A stretch of DNA of 64,000 nt, taken from contig NZ_QRAI01000004.1 in assembly GCF_014336955.1 (NCBI RefSeq), forward strand, positions 310,001 to 374,000. Direction: 5' to 3'. This document shows positions 8,926-17,747 of this stretch, one piece after another (the stretch's first letter is position 1; each line of letters opens with the position of its first letter). Under the pieces are notes generated by a model, which searched no databases, was not told where the DNA came from, and worked only from the letters and a program-made list of their open reading frames with translations. The translations under genes were made by a program, and so were the position numbers. This DNA comes from Saccharophagus sp. K07. Its GTDB lineage: Bacteria; Pseudomonadota; Gammaproteobacteria; Pseudomonadales; Cellvibrionaceae.

Positions 8926-9420
8926 ATGACATTTTTGCATCCACATAAAATCGCGCATTTGATTTTGTGTGCCTTGTTATTGACAGCCTGTGATCATTCC
9001 AACTCGGAGAGTGTCCCTGAGTTTCAGTCGGAAATGGAGAATTTTTTAACCTATGGAATTCAGAATACGCCCTACGCGGCTTTGATCCGCAATATCAGCT
9101 CAAGTGTTGAATCGCTACCCGATGACGATACATCAGACGACTTTGCATTGGTGCGTTGGAGCTTTACAGCGGAAGTGCTGGAAACCTATCGAGGTCCCTC
9201 GGATAAAACCATTCATTACACTGTAGATGCAGAAAAAGGCGAGGCTCCGAATTTTGGTGACGGACCTTTTATCATTTTGTTGTGTGAGTCGAAAGATGGT
9301 TACTACTGGCCGGGTATTGGTTTCAATTTTCCAACAGGTGAGCGTCAGGAAAAAATTGCCCGCTCATTGGGAAAAAAGGTGGATAAAAAGCAGAGGACAT
9401 TTGTTGAGTGCGGTGAGTAA
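8926..9420 (+). CDS. Small lipoprotein, candidate immunity partner of the amidase
   Basis: 164 residues beginning at ATG 8926, one base after the TGA of the amidase gene, so translation is probably coupled. Lipobox LLLTAC gives lipid-anchored Cys22 with Asp at +2. In enterobacteria that residue keeps a lipoprotein on the periplasmic face of the inner membrane. The mature part (about 23-164) is acidic and matches no family I recognise; visible stretches are ALVRWSFTAEVLETYRG and GDGPFIILLCESKDGYYW. Position and topology suit a protein that protects the cell's own murein from the amidase, but that is inference. A longer in-frame start at 8857 inside the amidase gene lacks a signal sequence and is rejected. 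Confidence 0.7.
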   Translation: MTFLHPHKIAHLILCALLLTACDHSNSESVPEFQSEMENFLTYGIQNTPYAALIRNISSSVESLPDDDTSDDFALVRWSFTAEVLETYRGPSDKTIHYTVDAEKGEAPNFGDGPFIILLCESKDGYYWPGIGFNFPTGERQEKIARSLGKKVDKKQRTFVECGE

Positions 9421-9474
9421 GGTCAGCACTGCTTTAGAGTTGCAGATCTAAGATGAGTTTGCATCTGATTTGAT

Positions 9475-9507
9475 CTGGCAGCACCGATTTAAAATTGGTG
9501 CTGCCAG
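9475..9507. terminator. Long hairpin after the amidase/lipoprotein pair
   Basis: 15-bp stem CTGGCAGCACCGATT / AATTGGTGCTGCCAG with one G-T wobble and a 3-base loop. No T-run follows, so it may be a transcript-stabilising hairpin or a factor-dependent terminator rather than a simple intrinsic terminator. Confidence 0.5.
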
Positions 9508-9697
9508 GTCAATCTGGTTTATTGCATTTATTTTGTGTCCCTGTTAGGCAGTTAACACTAAATTTTCTCTAGCAGATAGCCGCGTCAGAAAATCCCCTCT
9601 ATGTGAAAAGTGCTGGAGTGAAAACCTCACTGGTTCTGTCTGCGCAACCTTTACTTGATTCAGTGCAAAACTCTGAACGTTAGTCTGAGTTTTAATT
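9508..9697. other. Non-coding leader region before TonB receptor
   Basis: Part of a 358-base gap between the lipoprotein and the receptor. Apart from the flanking hairpin (9475-9507) and Fur-box match (9698-9716), I see no gene or RNA here. The receptor promoter should lie near its right end. Confidence 0.4.
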
Positions 9698-9716
9698 GAT
9701 GACAATGATTCTTATT
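9698..9716 (+). promoter_or_regulatory. Fur box upstream of TonB receptor
   Basis: GATGACAATGATTCTTATT agrees with a Fur-box consensus AATGATAATNATTCTCATT at about 15 of 18 specified bases. It lies 62 bases before the receptor ATG, where bound Fe-Fur would block transcription. A closely similar site precedes the imelysin operon. Confidence 0.75.
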
Positions 9717-9778
9717 TGTATAGTGTGCCGCCGATTATCCGGATGAGCCGGACTCTTATCTAAATCAAGGAGTACCAG

Positions 9779-11872
9779 ATGCCACGCCCCTCTTTCCCGA
9801 GCTTTTTGTCCCGCCCTCTGACTCTTGCCATTGCGGCTGCAGGCCTCGCTATTGCACAGACTGGTTCGGCTGAAGAATCCCCCAGATTGCCCACGATTAA
9901 TGTGGTTGGTCAGACTGAAGGTGATGCGGCACGTCAACCTGGTGCGGTGGCCATAGTCACGACCGAGGAGCTGGAACTCAAACAACCTCGTTCCACCGAA
10001 GAAGCTCTGCGAGCAGTGCCTGGGGTCGCCATCAAGGGTGAAGAAGAAAGTGCCATAGTGGTGAATATAGGTATTCGCGGCTTGAGCTCGGCGGATTACA
10101 AAACGCTTGTATTAGAGGATGGCGTGCCGGTTGCTCCGGGCCTTTTTGTAGGTAACGCCCGCTATTACAACCCGCGCATTCAGCGCATGGAAAGTATCGA
10201 AGTGCTCAAGGGCGCCGCCTCTTTACGCTATGGCCCCAGCACTATTGGCGGTGTAGTGAATTACATTACTAAACAGCCTGAGGACGGCGTTGAAATCAGT
10301 CTGCGTGTGGGCTCCTGGAATAGCCGCGAGGCCACTGTAGAGGTGGGCGCGACTTCCGCTTCGCAGGATGCCAAATTCGGAGCTGTAATCACCCGCGCCA
10401 GCAGCGATGGTTTTATGGATAAGGATTACGACATGACGGACGTGATGCTCAAAACGGGTATGGCCATAGGTGACAACCAGTGGTTGAGCATCAAATACAC
10501 CGATTATCAGAACGACGCCAATATTTCTTATCGCGGTCTGTTTTTACAGGAGTACAAAGACGGCAAGCGCTATAACCCTGCACCGGATGATTATTTCCTG
10601 ACAGGGCGTCGCTCCCTTGATCTCAATCACGAATGGGAAATCAGCGAAACCGCCAAGCTCAATACTTTGATTTATGGCAGTGAAATATTCCGCGATTACT
10701 GGCGCTACAGCACTGATAACGCTGCTTCAGCAGAGGCGGGCCGCTGGATATACACAGATAATCTAGCCGGTAACAACCGCAGTTTTGAGCGCTTTGGTGT
10801 TGAGAGCCGGCTCCAGTTGCAACATGGATTCTTCGGCGTGGCCAGTGAAGCTGAATTGGGCTTGCGTTATATGGACGAAGAAATGCTGGATCAGAATGTC
10901 GCCGCAACTCGCGCCACTCCGCGCACCGGCACTCTCAACACCGATCGGATCGACTCAGCTGAAAGTATCGCTTTTTACGCGCAGAATCGTTTTCTGCTGA
11001 CCAATAAATTGGCGATTACCGCAGGCTTGCGCGCTGAACGCTACGAGCAAGAGCGTCTTGATAAACGCATTCCCAACAACCAGACCAACAATGCAGATAC
11101 CAGCAATACGGAATGGCTGCCGGGTGTGGGAGCGACTTATCAAATTAATTCCGGATTGCAGATATTTGCCAGCGCTTATAAAGCCTTTTCTCCGGCACTT
11201 AACGCGGATGCTCTGACAGGCCTGGAAGATCAGAAATTGGATGCGGAACGCTCAGTCAATATTGAAGCCGGTTTGAGAGGTAACACTGGTCGGTTCAATT
11301 ATGAAGCTACCATTTTCCGCATGGATTTTGACAACCAAATTATCCCAGCCAACAGCAACAGCGATTTTCAACGCACCAATGGCGGCAAAACGCTGCACCA
11401 GGGGGTGGAAGGTGCTTTGGCGGTTGATTTGGGCGCGGGTTTTGTTTTGAAATCCAATGTTACTTATATCGCCGATGCCGAATTTAATGGCGACCGCCTG
11501 GACGCCAATGGCAACATCACAACGCCTGACGGTAACCGCGTAACCTACACGCCGGAATGGATTGCAAACCTCGCCCTGGAATATTCTGTGGGCAATTTGC
11601 GTAGCTCGCTCAATGTGCATCACACCAGCAAGCAATATACGGATGTGCTCAACACCAAAGAAATTGCGGAAAATACCAGTGGCTTTTTTACTGGCCAAAT
11701 TGACAGCTACACCATTGTGGATCTGAATTTTGTGTATGACATCAACAAACAATTCAGCCTCAGCGGCAGCGTGAAAAATCTGGCGGACGAAGACTATATC
11801 GCCAGTTTGCGCCAGGGAATTTATGTGGGGCCAGAGCGTAGTGTAGATTTTGGAGTGCGTTATCGTTTTTAA
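9779..11872 (+). CDS. TonB-dependent outer-membrane receptor (FecA-like ferric chelate receptor)
   Basis: 697 residues, AAGGAG ribosome site, signal peptide about 1-31 (GSA-EES). A TonB box-like PTINVVG follows directly, so there is no N-terminal signalling domain. The plug domain (about 48-160) has the usual RSTEEALRAVPGV, NIGIRGLSS, ESIEVLKGAASLRYG and GGVVNYITKQP. The rest is a 22-strand barrel ending in GVRYRF with the terminal aromatic needed for BAM assembly. The Fur-box match upstream argues for a ferric-siderophore or ferric-citrate ligand; the exact ligand is not readable. No FecIR-type regulators are adjacent. Confidence 0.9.
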   Translation: MPRPSFPSFLSRPLTLAIAAAGLAIAQTGSAEESPRLPTINVVGQTEGDAARQPGAVAIVTTEELELKQPRSTEEALRAVPGVAIKGEEESAIVVNIGIRGLSSADYKTLVLEDGVPVAPGLFVGNARYYNPRIQRMESIEVLKGAASLRYGPSTIGGVVNYITKQPEDGVEISLRVGSWNSREATVEVGATSASQDAKFGAVITRASSDGFMDKDYDMTDVMLKTGMAIGDNQWLSIKYTDYQNDANISYRGLFLQEYKDGKRYNPAPDDYFLTGRRSLDLNHEWEISETAKLNTLIYGSEIFRDYWRYSTDNAASAEAGRWIYTDNLAGNNRSFERFGVESRLQLQHGFFGVASEAELGLRYMDEEMLDQNVAATRATPRTGTLNTDRIDSAESIAFYAQNRFLLTNKLAITAGLRAERYEQERLDKRIPNNQTNNADTSNTEWLPGVGATYQINSGLQIFASAYKAFSPALNADALTGLEDQKLDAERSVNIEAGLRGNTGRFNYEATIFRMDFDNQIIPANSNSDFQRTNGGKTLHQGVEGALAVDLGAGFVLKSNVTYIADAEFNGDRLDANGNITTPDGNRVTYTPEWIANLALEYSVGNLRSSLNVHHTSKQYTDVLNTKEIAENTSGFFTGQIDSYTIVDLNFVYDINKQFSLSGSVKNLADEDYIASLRQGIYVGPERSVDFGVRYRF

Positions 11873-11882
11873 GTGTTGAGTG

Positions 11883-11914
11883 AAAAAGCCGAGTAATTAC
11901 CAGCTCGGCTTTTT
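11883..11914. terminator. Bidirectional terminator between TonB receptor and polB
   Basis: 11-bp inverted repeat AAAAAGCCGAG / CTCGGCTTTTT with a 10-base loop lies between two convergent genes. T-runs are available on both strands. Confidence 0.9.
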
Positions 11915-11918
11915 ATTG

Positions 11919-14279
11919 TTAGTTGAAGAGTCCTAATTGCTTATCCACCAATTCCGCCAGCGATTGCTCAACAAAATGCAAAATCGTATCCGCAACCGGA
12001 CTGAGTTGTTTGTCGACATAATGTTGATAGTCGAAGGGCGATTGGCGGTAGGCGGCGGGTTCGGGGCCGTTGCGGGTGATGACATAATCCACCCAGTCGC
12101 CGCGGCGCAGTTGAATGCCGGTCCACTCCAATAATTTGCGCGCCGCTTGCACATGGGGCGGCACATTTTTTTGATAGTCGTGTAAATGCTGGCGCAGGCG
12201 TTTGCGGTAGACGAGGTCGTCATCTTTTTGACCGGTGAGAACCGCATCTGCAGTGGCGCGAACATAATCGCGATAATCTTCGCCAGCAAAAATTTTGCGA
12301 TACAACTCCATCTGAAAATCCCGCGCCAATTGTGTCCAGTCGGTGCGGACATTTTCCAATCCTTTAAAAATAATGGATCTTTTCCCGTCTTTTTCCACAA
12401 CACCGGCGTAACGCTTTTTCGATCCCTGATCCGAACCGCGCATGGTGGGCATTAAAAATTGCACGTAATGCGTCTCGAATTGAATTTCCAATGCGCTGGC
12501 TAATTTAAAGTCCTGCTGCAAACGTTCGCGCCACCACGCATTCAGTCCTTGAGCGAGTTGTGTGCCGATTGCCTGGCATTCATCAATATTTTTAACTGTA
12601 TTACTTGTGTTTTGATTTTCCAGCCAGACAAACAGCGAATCTGTATCGCCATAAATAACGCTGTAGCCCTGCTGTTCAATCCAATCGCGACTGCGTTGAA
12701 TAATCTGGTGGCCGCGCAAAGTGATGGAACTGCTGATTCGGGGATCAAAAAACCGGCAGCCGGGTGAACCGAGCACGCCGTAGAAGGAATTCATAATAAT
12801 TTTAATCGCGTGCGACAAAGGGGCATTGCGTTCGGCTTTGGCGCGATCGCGGGCGGCGGACAGGTTTTCAATAATATTCGGCAATATATGGCCTTCGCGC
12901 GCAAATACAGCGCCATTAAAGCCGGGCACAATCTGTTCGTCACTTAATTGATGGTGTTGCGCCAGCCAAAAACCGCAAGGGTCGATCAAAAATGTGCGAA
13001 TAATGCTGGGATACAGGCTTTTAAAATCCAGTACCAATACATTGCGATAAATGCCCGGTCGCGAATCCATCACATAACCACCGGGACTGATAATGTCCGA
13101 TTGCAATTCGCCTAAATTGGGGGCGATATAACCGCGCCGGTGCAAACGCGGTAAATAGGAATATTCAAAAGCGGCCACCGAACCGCCAACGCGGTCGAGC
13201 GCAAGTCCTGTAAGATGGCTTCTCTCCACCGCAAAATGCAGCAGATTTTCCTGCTGAAAAATATCCCACACCAATTTGCAGTCCTGCAGGTTATAGGCTG
13301 CGAGCGCCGGTTTATCGGTATTGAACAAACGGGTGATATCGTGACCGCGCTGCGATCCTTTTAATAACTTGCCGTTGCCGAGCAAAGTTTGCGAAACATT
13401 TTCGAGCGAGTAACTGGTAAAAATATGATTGGCGGCTTTGAGCAGATCTATACCGTCCAAAGCAACCCGGCCGGGAATACTTAAATGGCGCCGGCCGGTA
13501 TCTTCCTCCTGACGCCAGTGGATAGGTTGCTCGCCTCTGCCAATGGCGAGTGGTATGCCTTCTTTTTTGCATAGGGCGTCCAATACCCAGAGATCGAACT
13601 GCACCACACTCCAGCCGATCAAAATATCCGGGTCGTGCTGTTTCAACCAGGCAAAAAACTGCTCCAAACACATTTTCGCGGTAGGGCAAAAAATCAGCGT
13701 CGGAGTATTTTCACCTGTGCCCACCATAAATACTTTTTGCTCGTCATCATTCCATACGCCGATGGAATAAAGCTCCGTCGCATCCATGGAGGTTTCTATA
13801 TCGAGAGAAACCATTTTGAGTGCCGGGCGCAAGTCAGCGGGGCTGATACCGGGATTGAGCAGCGGTCCGGGAAGGAGAGGTGGATTGGCTAATGTCAGGC
13901 GCGCACCGGCAGTGACAAAGCGCTCCATCAAATAACGCTCGGGTGGTTTGATATCCGTTTCCCAGCAGGGAATGCCCGCTTGTTCCAGTTTCGCCTGAAT
14001 GTCGCGCGCGACTCGTTGGCGACGGCAATACAGCGCGTTGACCGGTTCGTTTTGAAAGGTGCGTAAAGCGACTTCTGCACTGCGCCAGTCGCGTTGTCCG
14101 CGCAATAATTCTTCGGTTTCTGCAGCGCGAGCGCGCGGAATAAAAAACACAATTTCCTGTTGCGTCACCGAGGTCCAGCAGGGGCCGCGTTCCGTTGCCC
14201 ACCAAAAATCCAAGGTGATGCCATTGGGCGTGTCGCGCCAGTGGCGGGTGAGCAGAAAAGCGTTAAGTGTCTCGGACAT
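11919..14279 (-). CDS. polB: DNA polymerase II (family B)
   Basis: 786 residues, close to the 783 of E. coli Pol II. The exonuclease domain carries the Exo I motif SLDIETSMD. The polymerase domain carries motif A LDFKSLYPSIIRTF, motif B with KIIMNSFYGVLG and motif C YGDTDSLFVW, whose aspartates bind the catalytic metals. Pol II is a proofreading polymerase used in replication restart and lesion bypass, usually SOS-induced in enterobacteria. I see no clear LexA box directly upstream. The gene stands alone between the TonB receptor (convergent) and the MFS permease gene on the same strand. Confidence 0.97.
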   Translation of the reverse strand: MSETLNAFLLTRHWRDTPNGITLDFWWATERGPCWTSVTQQEIVFFIPRARAAETEELLRGQRDWRSAEVALRTFQNEPVNALYCRRQRVARDIQAKLEQAGIPCWETDIKPPERYLMERFVTAGARLTLANPPLLPGPLLNPGISPADLRPALKMVSLDIETSMDATELYSIGVWNDDEQKVFMVGTGENTPTLIFCPTAKMCLEQFFAWLKQHDPDILIGWSVVQFDLWVLDALCKKEGIPLAIGRGEQPIHWRQEEDTGRRHLSIPGRVALDGIDLLKAANHIFTSYSLENVSQTLLGNGKLLKGSQRGHDITRLFNTDKPALAAYNLQDCKLVWDIFQQENLLHFAVERSHLTGLALDRVGGSVAAFEYSYLPRLHRRGYIAPNLGELQSDIISPGGYVMDSRPGIYRNVLVLDFKSLYPSIIRTFLIDPCGFWLAQHHQLSDEQIVPGFNGAVFAREGHILPNIIENLSAARDRAKAERNAPLSHAIKIIMNSFYGVLGSPGCRFFDPRISSSITLRGHQIIQRSRDWIEQQGYSVIYGDTDSLFVWLENQNTSNTVKNIDECQAIGTQLAQGLNAWWRERLQQDFKLASALEIQFETHYVQFLMPTMRGSDQGSKKRYAGVVEKDGKRSIIFKGLENVRTDWTQLARDFQMELYRKIFAGEDYRDYVRATADAVLTGQKDDDLVYRKRLRQHLHDYQKNVPPHVQAARKLLEWTGIQLRRGDWVDYVITRNGPEPAAYRQSPFDYQHYVDKQLSPVADTILHFVEQSLAELVDKQLGLFN

Positions 14280-14362
14280 GTCACACAGGATAATTTAGAA
14301 GAGCGGACATTTCAGGCGAAATGCCGAGCGCTAGCAATACAGAAAGAAGGGGTGCTTGAAGA

Positions 14363-14387
14363 AAGGCGCCCCAGAATGGAGCGCCTT
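14363..14387 (-). terminator. Terminator of AmpG-like permease gene
   Basis: Stem AAGGCGC / GCGCCTT with an 11-base loop, followed on the minus strand by TCTTC. The T-run is short, so strength is uncertain. It lies 8 bases past the permease stop. Confidence 0.6.
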
Positions 14388-14394
14388 GAGGAGC

Positions 14395-15735
14395 TTAGTC
14401 AGCTTTGTGATGGAAAGGGGCGAACCAGCAGATGATGAACGACGGAATAGTCGCGAGCATCACGAAGACGAAGTAGCCGATATAACCCATCATTTCTTGC
14501 AGCACACCACTGACCATACCAGTCAGCATCATGCACAGACCCATCAAAGCCGTACCGAACGCATAGTGGGTAGTAGCGTATTTACCGGGAGCCATTTGCT
14601 GCATCAGGTAAATCATGAAGCCTACGGAACCGACACCAAAGAAGAACTGCTCGATAATCACGCCCGCAGCCACCAGCGCGTAGCTCTCCGGCTGGTAGAT
14701 GGCGAGCAGCAGGAAGGTGACGTTAGGAACGTTGATGCAGATACACAGAGGAAACAAGGCTTTCTTCAGGCCCTTTTTCGCGACGTAAGCGCCGCCGATC
14801 AGGGAGCCGACCAACAACGCAACCAAGCCGAGGGTACCATAGATAATGCCGAACTCCTGGTTGGTCATAGCGAGGCCGCCGTTTTCCAGGGAGTCTTTCA
14901 TAAACAGCATGCTGGGGGCGTTCAGGAAGCCGAAGCTGACGCGGAACAGCAGGGCAAAACCGATCATCAGCCAGATGCCTTTTTTCTGGAAAAAGGTCAC
15001 GAAGGCGTCGATCAAAGTCTTAACCGCTTCGCCCGGACTGCTTGGCGTATTTTCCGCGCGCGCACCATCTGGCATAACACGCCAGTGCCAGCCGGCCATC
15101 AGCAGCATCAGTGCGCCCATCATCAGGAATACCACTTGCCACGCCTGACCCCATTCAGGTCCGGTGATATGCGGGTCATGTCCGAAAACATACTGGTGCA
15201 GCAGACCGCTCGACACCACCATCACGCTCATCATGGCGAGTTTGCCGAGGTTCCAGCTCAAGCTCTGCCAGCCGCAATAGAGCGCCTGGGATTTACTGTC
15301 GAGCGAGGTGACATATACCCCGTCGGTGGTGATGTCCTGCGCGGCCCCCAGGAACGATAAGATCCAGAAGAACACCAGCATCACGGTGATGTAACTCGGC
15401 AGATTCATGGAGAGCGCAACGCCGATAAAGCCCAAACCGAGCAGTACCTGGCACAAGAGCACAAAGAATTTTTTGGTTTTGTACATTTCCAGGAAGGCGG
15501 CATACAGCGGCTTGATGGTGTAAGCCAAGCCGAGTGCACTGGCGTAGCCGGCGGCTTTGGCATTGTCCATACCCAGGTTGCTGAACATCACTACCGCAGC
15601 GGCAGTCAGCATGTTGTAGGTGAGGGCCATGGTGAAGTAGCCGGTGGGTACCCACAGCAGAGGGTGGCGGCGGGGTGCAGCGGACGCCGGGGTGTCGGCG
15701 TAGGACGAGGTTTCAGGACGTGCAGTCGTAGTCAT
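14395..15735 (-). CDS. MFS transporter, AmpG-like
   Basis: 446 residues from ATG 15735; an upstream TTG at 15756 is possible but less likely. About 12 membrane helices. Segments such as GLAYTIKPLYAAFLE, SFLGAAQDITTDGVY and YCGWQSLSWNLGK resemble the AmpG branch of the major facilitator superfamily. AmpG carries anhydromuropeptides from periplasm to cytoplasm for cell-wall recycling, but this branch also contains sugar and siderophore permeases. Without ampD or beta-lactamase regulators nearby, the substrate stays open. The N-terminal 30 residues are a cytoplasmic tail rich in Ala/Thr. Confidence 0.75.
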   Translation of the reverse strand: MTTTARPETSSYADTPASAAPRRHPLLWVPTGYFTMALTYNMLTAAAVVMFSNLGMDNAKAAGYASALGLAYTIKPLYAAFLEMYKTKKFFVLLCQVLLGLGFIGVALSMNLPSYITVMLVFFWILSFLGAAQDITTDGVYVTSLDSKSQALYCGWQSLSWNLGKLAMMSVMVVSSGLLHQYVFGHDPHITGPEWGQAWQVVFLMMGALMLLMAGWHWRVMPDGARAENTPSSPGEAVKTLIDAFVTFFQKKGIWLMIGFALLFRVSFGFLNAPSMLFMKDSLENGGLAMTNQEFGIIYGTLGLVALLVGSLIGGAYVAKKGLKKALFPLCICINVPNVTFLLLAIYQPESYALVAAGVIIEQFFFGVGSVGFMIYLMQQMAPGKYATTHYAFGTALMGLCMMLTGMVSGVLQEMMGYIGYFVFVMLATIPSFIICWFAPFHHKAD

Positions 15736-15917
15736 TATTGTTAGGCCTTTAATCAATATTTACTTCCGAAGTCACTGCATGACTTCGATTCCAGACGGGG
15801 CTGAGCTGATCCGGCAGGTCATTCTAGCGGATGCCACCGCAGATGAAGTGGGTTATTTTTTGAACCTGTCGCGAAATTTATCTAAATATTTGCGCAATAG
15901 ATGAGAGGTAAGCCACA

Positions 15918-16340
15918 TCACCAACGTTCGATAGTGTCCGGAAACCTTTGCCGGTCCTCGTCCGTAGCCCGGTCGCGGCATTCTCCGCGCAGACGTTGCA
16001 CCGTCTCTCCCGCGTATCTGCCCAGCAGCACATAGCCCTGCCGGCAATATTGCGACTGTTCCATGGCTTCATCGAGCATCGCTAATAAACGTTTGCTATC
16101 GCTTGTTTTGCTCCTGCTTCCGCCGGTCCCTCTTGCGCCGCCACCCGGGGGGCCGCCCATGGGCTGTTGGGGAACGGCGTGCGAGGCAAATTCAAAGAGC
16201 TTCAGGCCGCCTTCCGTAATGCGTGTTTGCAGTTGCATCGGTGGCGCAGCATGGCGTTTATGCGCGCATCCGGCGCCAAATAACAGAAGGGCAAAAAACA
16301 GCATTAGCCGTTGGACTCGAGATCTGCAGATAAAGCTCAT
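15918..16340 (-). CDS. Small lipoprotein of unknown function, last gene of the iron operon
   Basis: 140 residues starting at ATG 16340, 23 bases after the multicopper oxidase stop. Lipobox FGAGC gives Cys25 with Ala at +2, consistent with outer-membrane sorting. The mature part has a Gly/Pro-rich low-complexity stretch (about 62-76) and a C-terminal helical, Arg-rich half with two Cys (QSQYCRQGYVLL, RGECRDR). I do not recognise a family. Its place at the end of a Fur-linked operon suggests an accessory role with the oxidase or imelysins. An upstream longer frame to 16433 overlaps the oxidase gene and lacks a signal, so it is rejected. Confidence 0.65.
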   Translation of the reverse strand: MSFICRSRVQRLMLFFALLLFGAGCAHKRHAAPPMQLQTRITEGGLKLFEFASHAVPQQPMGGPPGGGARGTGGSRSKTSDSKRLLAMLDEAMEQSQYCRQGYVLLGRYAGETVQRLRGECRDRATDEDRQRFPDTIERW

Positions 16341-16363
16341 AGAAAAGTGAAATCCTGGTTCGT

Positions 16364-17734
16364 TCAGGTCACGCGAATATAACCCATCAGACCCGTGTCC
16401 ATATGCTCGATCACATGGCAGTGGAACATCCAATCGCCCGGATTATCCGCCACTATGGCCACTTCCGCCCGCTCATTCTTCTCCAGCAGTATGGTATCGG
16501 TGTGATAGGGCTTGATCTCGCGCTGGTTGGATTTGAGCACAGTAAAGGTAAAACCGTGCAGATGGATGGGGTGATGATGTGGCGTCGCGTTGTGCAGCTC
16601 GAAGATATAGGTTTCGCCGCGTTTTAAAACGGCGAGCGGCTCCGGCAGGTGCATATGGCTATGGTCTGACCAGGCACGTTTGTTGATGGTCCAGAAGATT
16701 GCATCCACCTCGCCGTGATGGTTCACCGGTGACAATGCGCCCGCCCATTCAAATACCAGCGGAATACGTTTGGCATTGGCGAGGTCAAGGGCAGGGATTG
16801 GATTAAGCGGCAGCTTGGGCACAGAGCGCGGCAACAGGCCCGACGGGATGACTTCCAGCTCGCAAATCGTAAATTCAAAACTGCCTTTGCGGTCGACTAT
16901 GTGATGTACGCCTGGAGTGGTGGGCACCTGAATCGCCAGATCCACGCGCATGCCCGCACCGAGCGGATGGGTAGTCAAGGGTTCCGGCTCGGCCAGTGGG
17001 TTGCCTTCCACCGCAAGGACTTGGGCGGGCAGATCCGCGCCTATATTGAACACGCGCGTATTGTCGAGATTGGCCAGGCGCAGGCGGACGACGCTACCTG
17101 CCAGCACTGGAACGCGCAGTTCCGGCTTGCCGTTTACCGTGGGGAAGTTGCCGAGCGTCCCGGTGCGCGCGGCGGCTCTGTGACTGGTAAAGGGGGCAAA
17201 ACTGCCGTCCTCGTGTAGATGCCAGTCTTTTAATGCCAGGGCAACATCCTGGTCGAAATGCACAGGCTCTTCTTCGTCGACGATCAGCAGTCCCACCAGC
17301 CCACGGCTCAATTGCACCACGCTGTTCATATGCGGGTGGTACCAGAAGGTGCCGGCGTCCGGGCAGGTGAATTCGTAAACGAAGGTTCCGCCGGACGGAA
17401 TCGGTTCCTGGGTCAGACCGGGCACCCCGTCGGCGGCGTTATTAAGGCGGATGCCATGCCAGTGGATGGTGGTGGCTTCCGGCAGATGGTTGCGCACCAG
17501 AATGCGCACCGGCTGGTTCTGTTTTACCCGCAGTACCGGGCCGGGCGCTTGGCCGTTGAAGGTCCAGGCGGGCGTCACCGTCCTCGGCTTTAAGGTCAAA
17601 GGTGTTTCGGCGAGCACCAGCTCGTAATCATAAGTGTCGCCGAGGATTCCGCGCCGGCTGGCGCAACTGCTCAACAACATACTGCTGCTTGCGGCTATCA
17701 CGCCCTGCAGGCAGCGGCGGCGGGAAATCTTCAT
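16364..17734 (-). CDS. Tat-exported multicopper oxidase
   Basis: 456 residues from ATG 17734. Twin-arginine signal SRRRCLQG followed by a hydrophobic stretch; LLSSC could also act as a lipobox. All four copper-binding motifs are present: HWHGIRLNN, WYHPHM, HHHPIHLHGF and HCHVIEHMDTGLMG, the last supplying the type 1 Cys-His-Met set. Three cupredoxin domains of laccase/CueO type. In this operon a ferroxidase role is plausible, oxidising Fe(II) for uptake or detoxification, but phenol or Cu(I) oxidation cannot be excluded. It follows the DUF1513 gene by 13 bases and lies between it and the terminal lipoprotein gene. No CueO-type Met-rich loop is seen. Confidence 0.9.
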   Translation of the reverse strand: MKISRRRCLQGVIAASSSMLLSSCASRRGILGDTYDYELVLAETPLTLKPRTVTPAWTFNGQAPGPVLRVKQNQPVRILVRNHLPEATTIHWHGIRLNNAADGVPGLTQEPIPSGGTFVYEFTCPDAGTFWYHPHMNSVVQLSRGLVGLLIVDEEEPVHFDQDVALALKDWHLHEDGSFAPFTSHRAAARTGTLGNFPTVNGKPELRVPVLAGSVVRLRLANLDNTRVFNIGADLPAQVLAVEGNPLAEPEPLTTHPLGAGMRVDLAIQVPTTPGVHHIVDRKGSFEFTICELEVIPSGLLPRSVPKLPLNPIPALDLANAKRIPLVFEWAGALSPVNHHGEVDAIFWTINKRAWSDHSHMHLPEPLAVLKRGETYIFELHNATPHHHPIHLHGFTFTVLKSNQREIKPYHTDTILLEKNERAEVAIVADNPGDWMFHCHVIEHMDTGLMGYIRVT

Positions 17735-17747
17735 GAAAGCTCTCAAA

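Noticed and set aside
14356..15360. 334-codon plus-strand frame over the MFS permease
   Set aside because: Antisense to a clear 12-helix permease; His/Gln-rich shadow composition.
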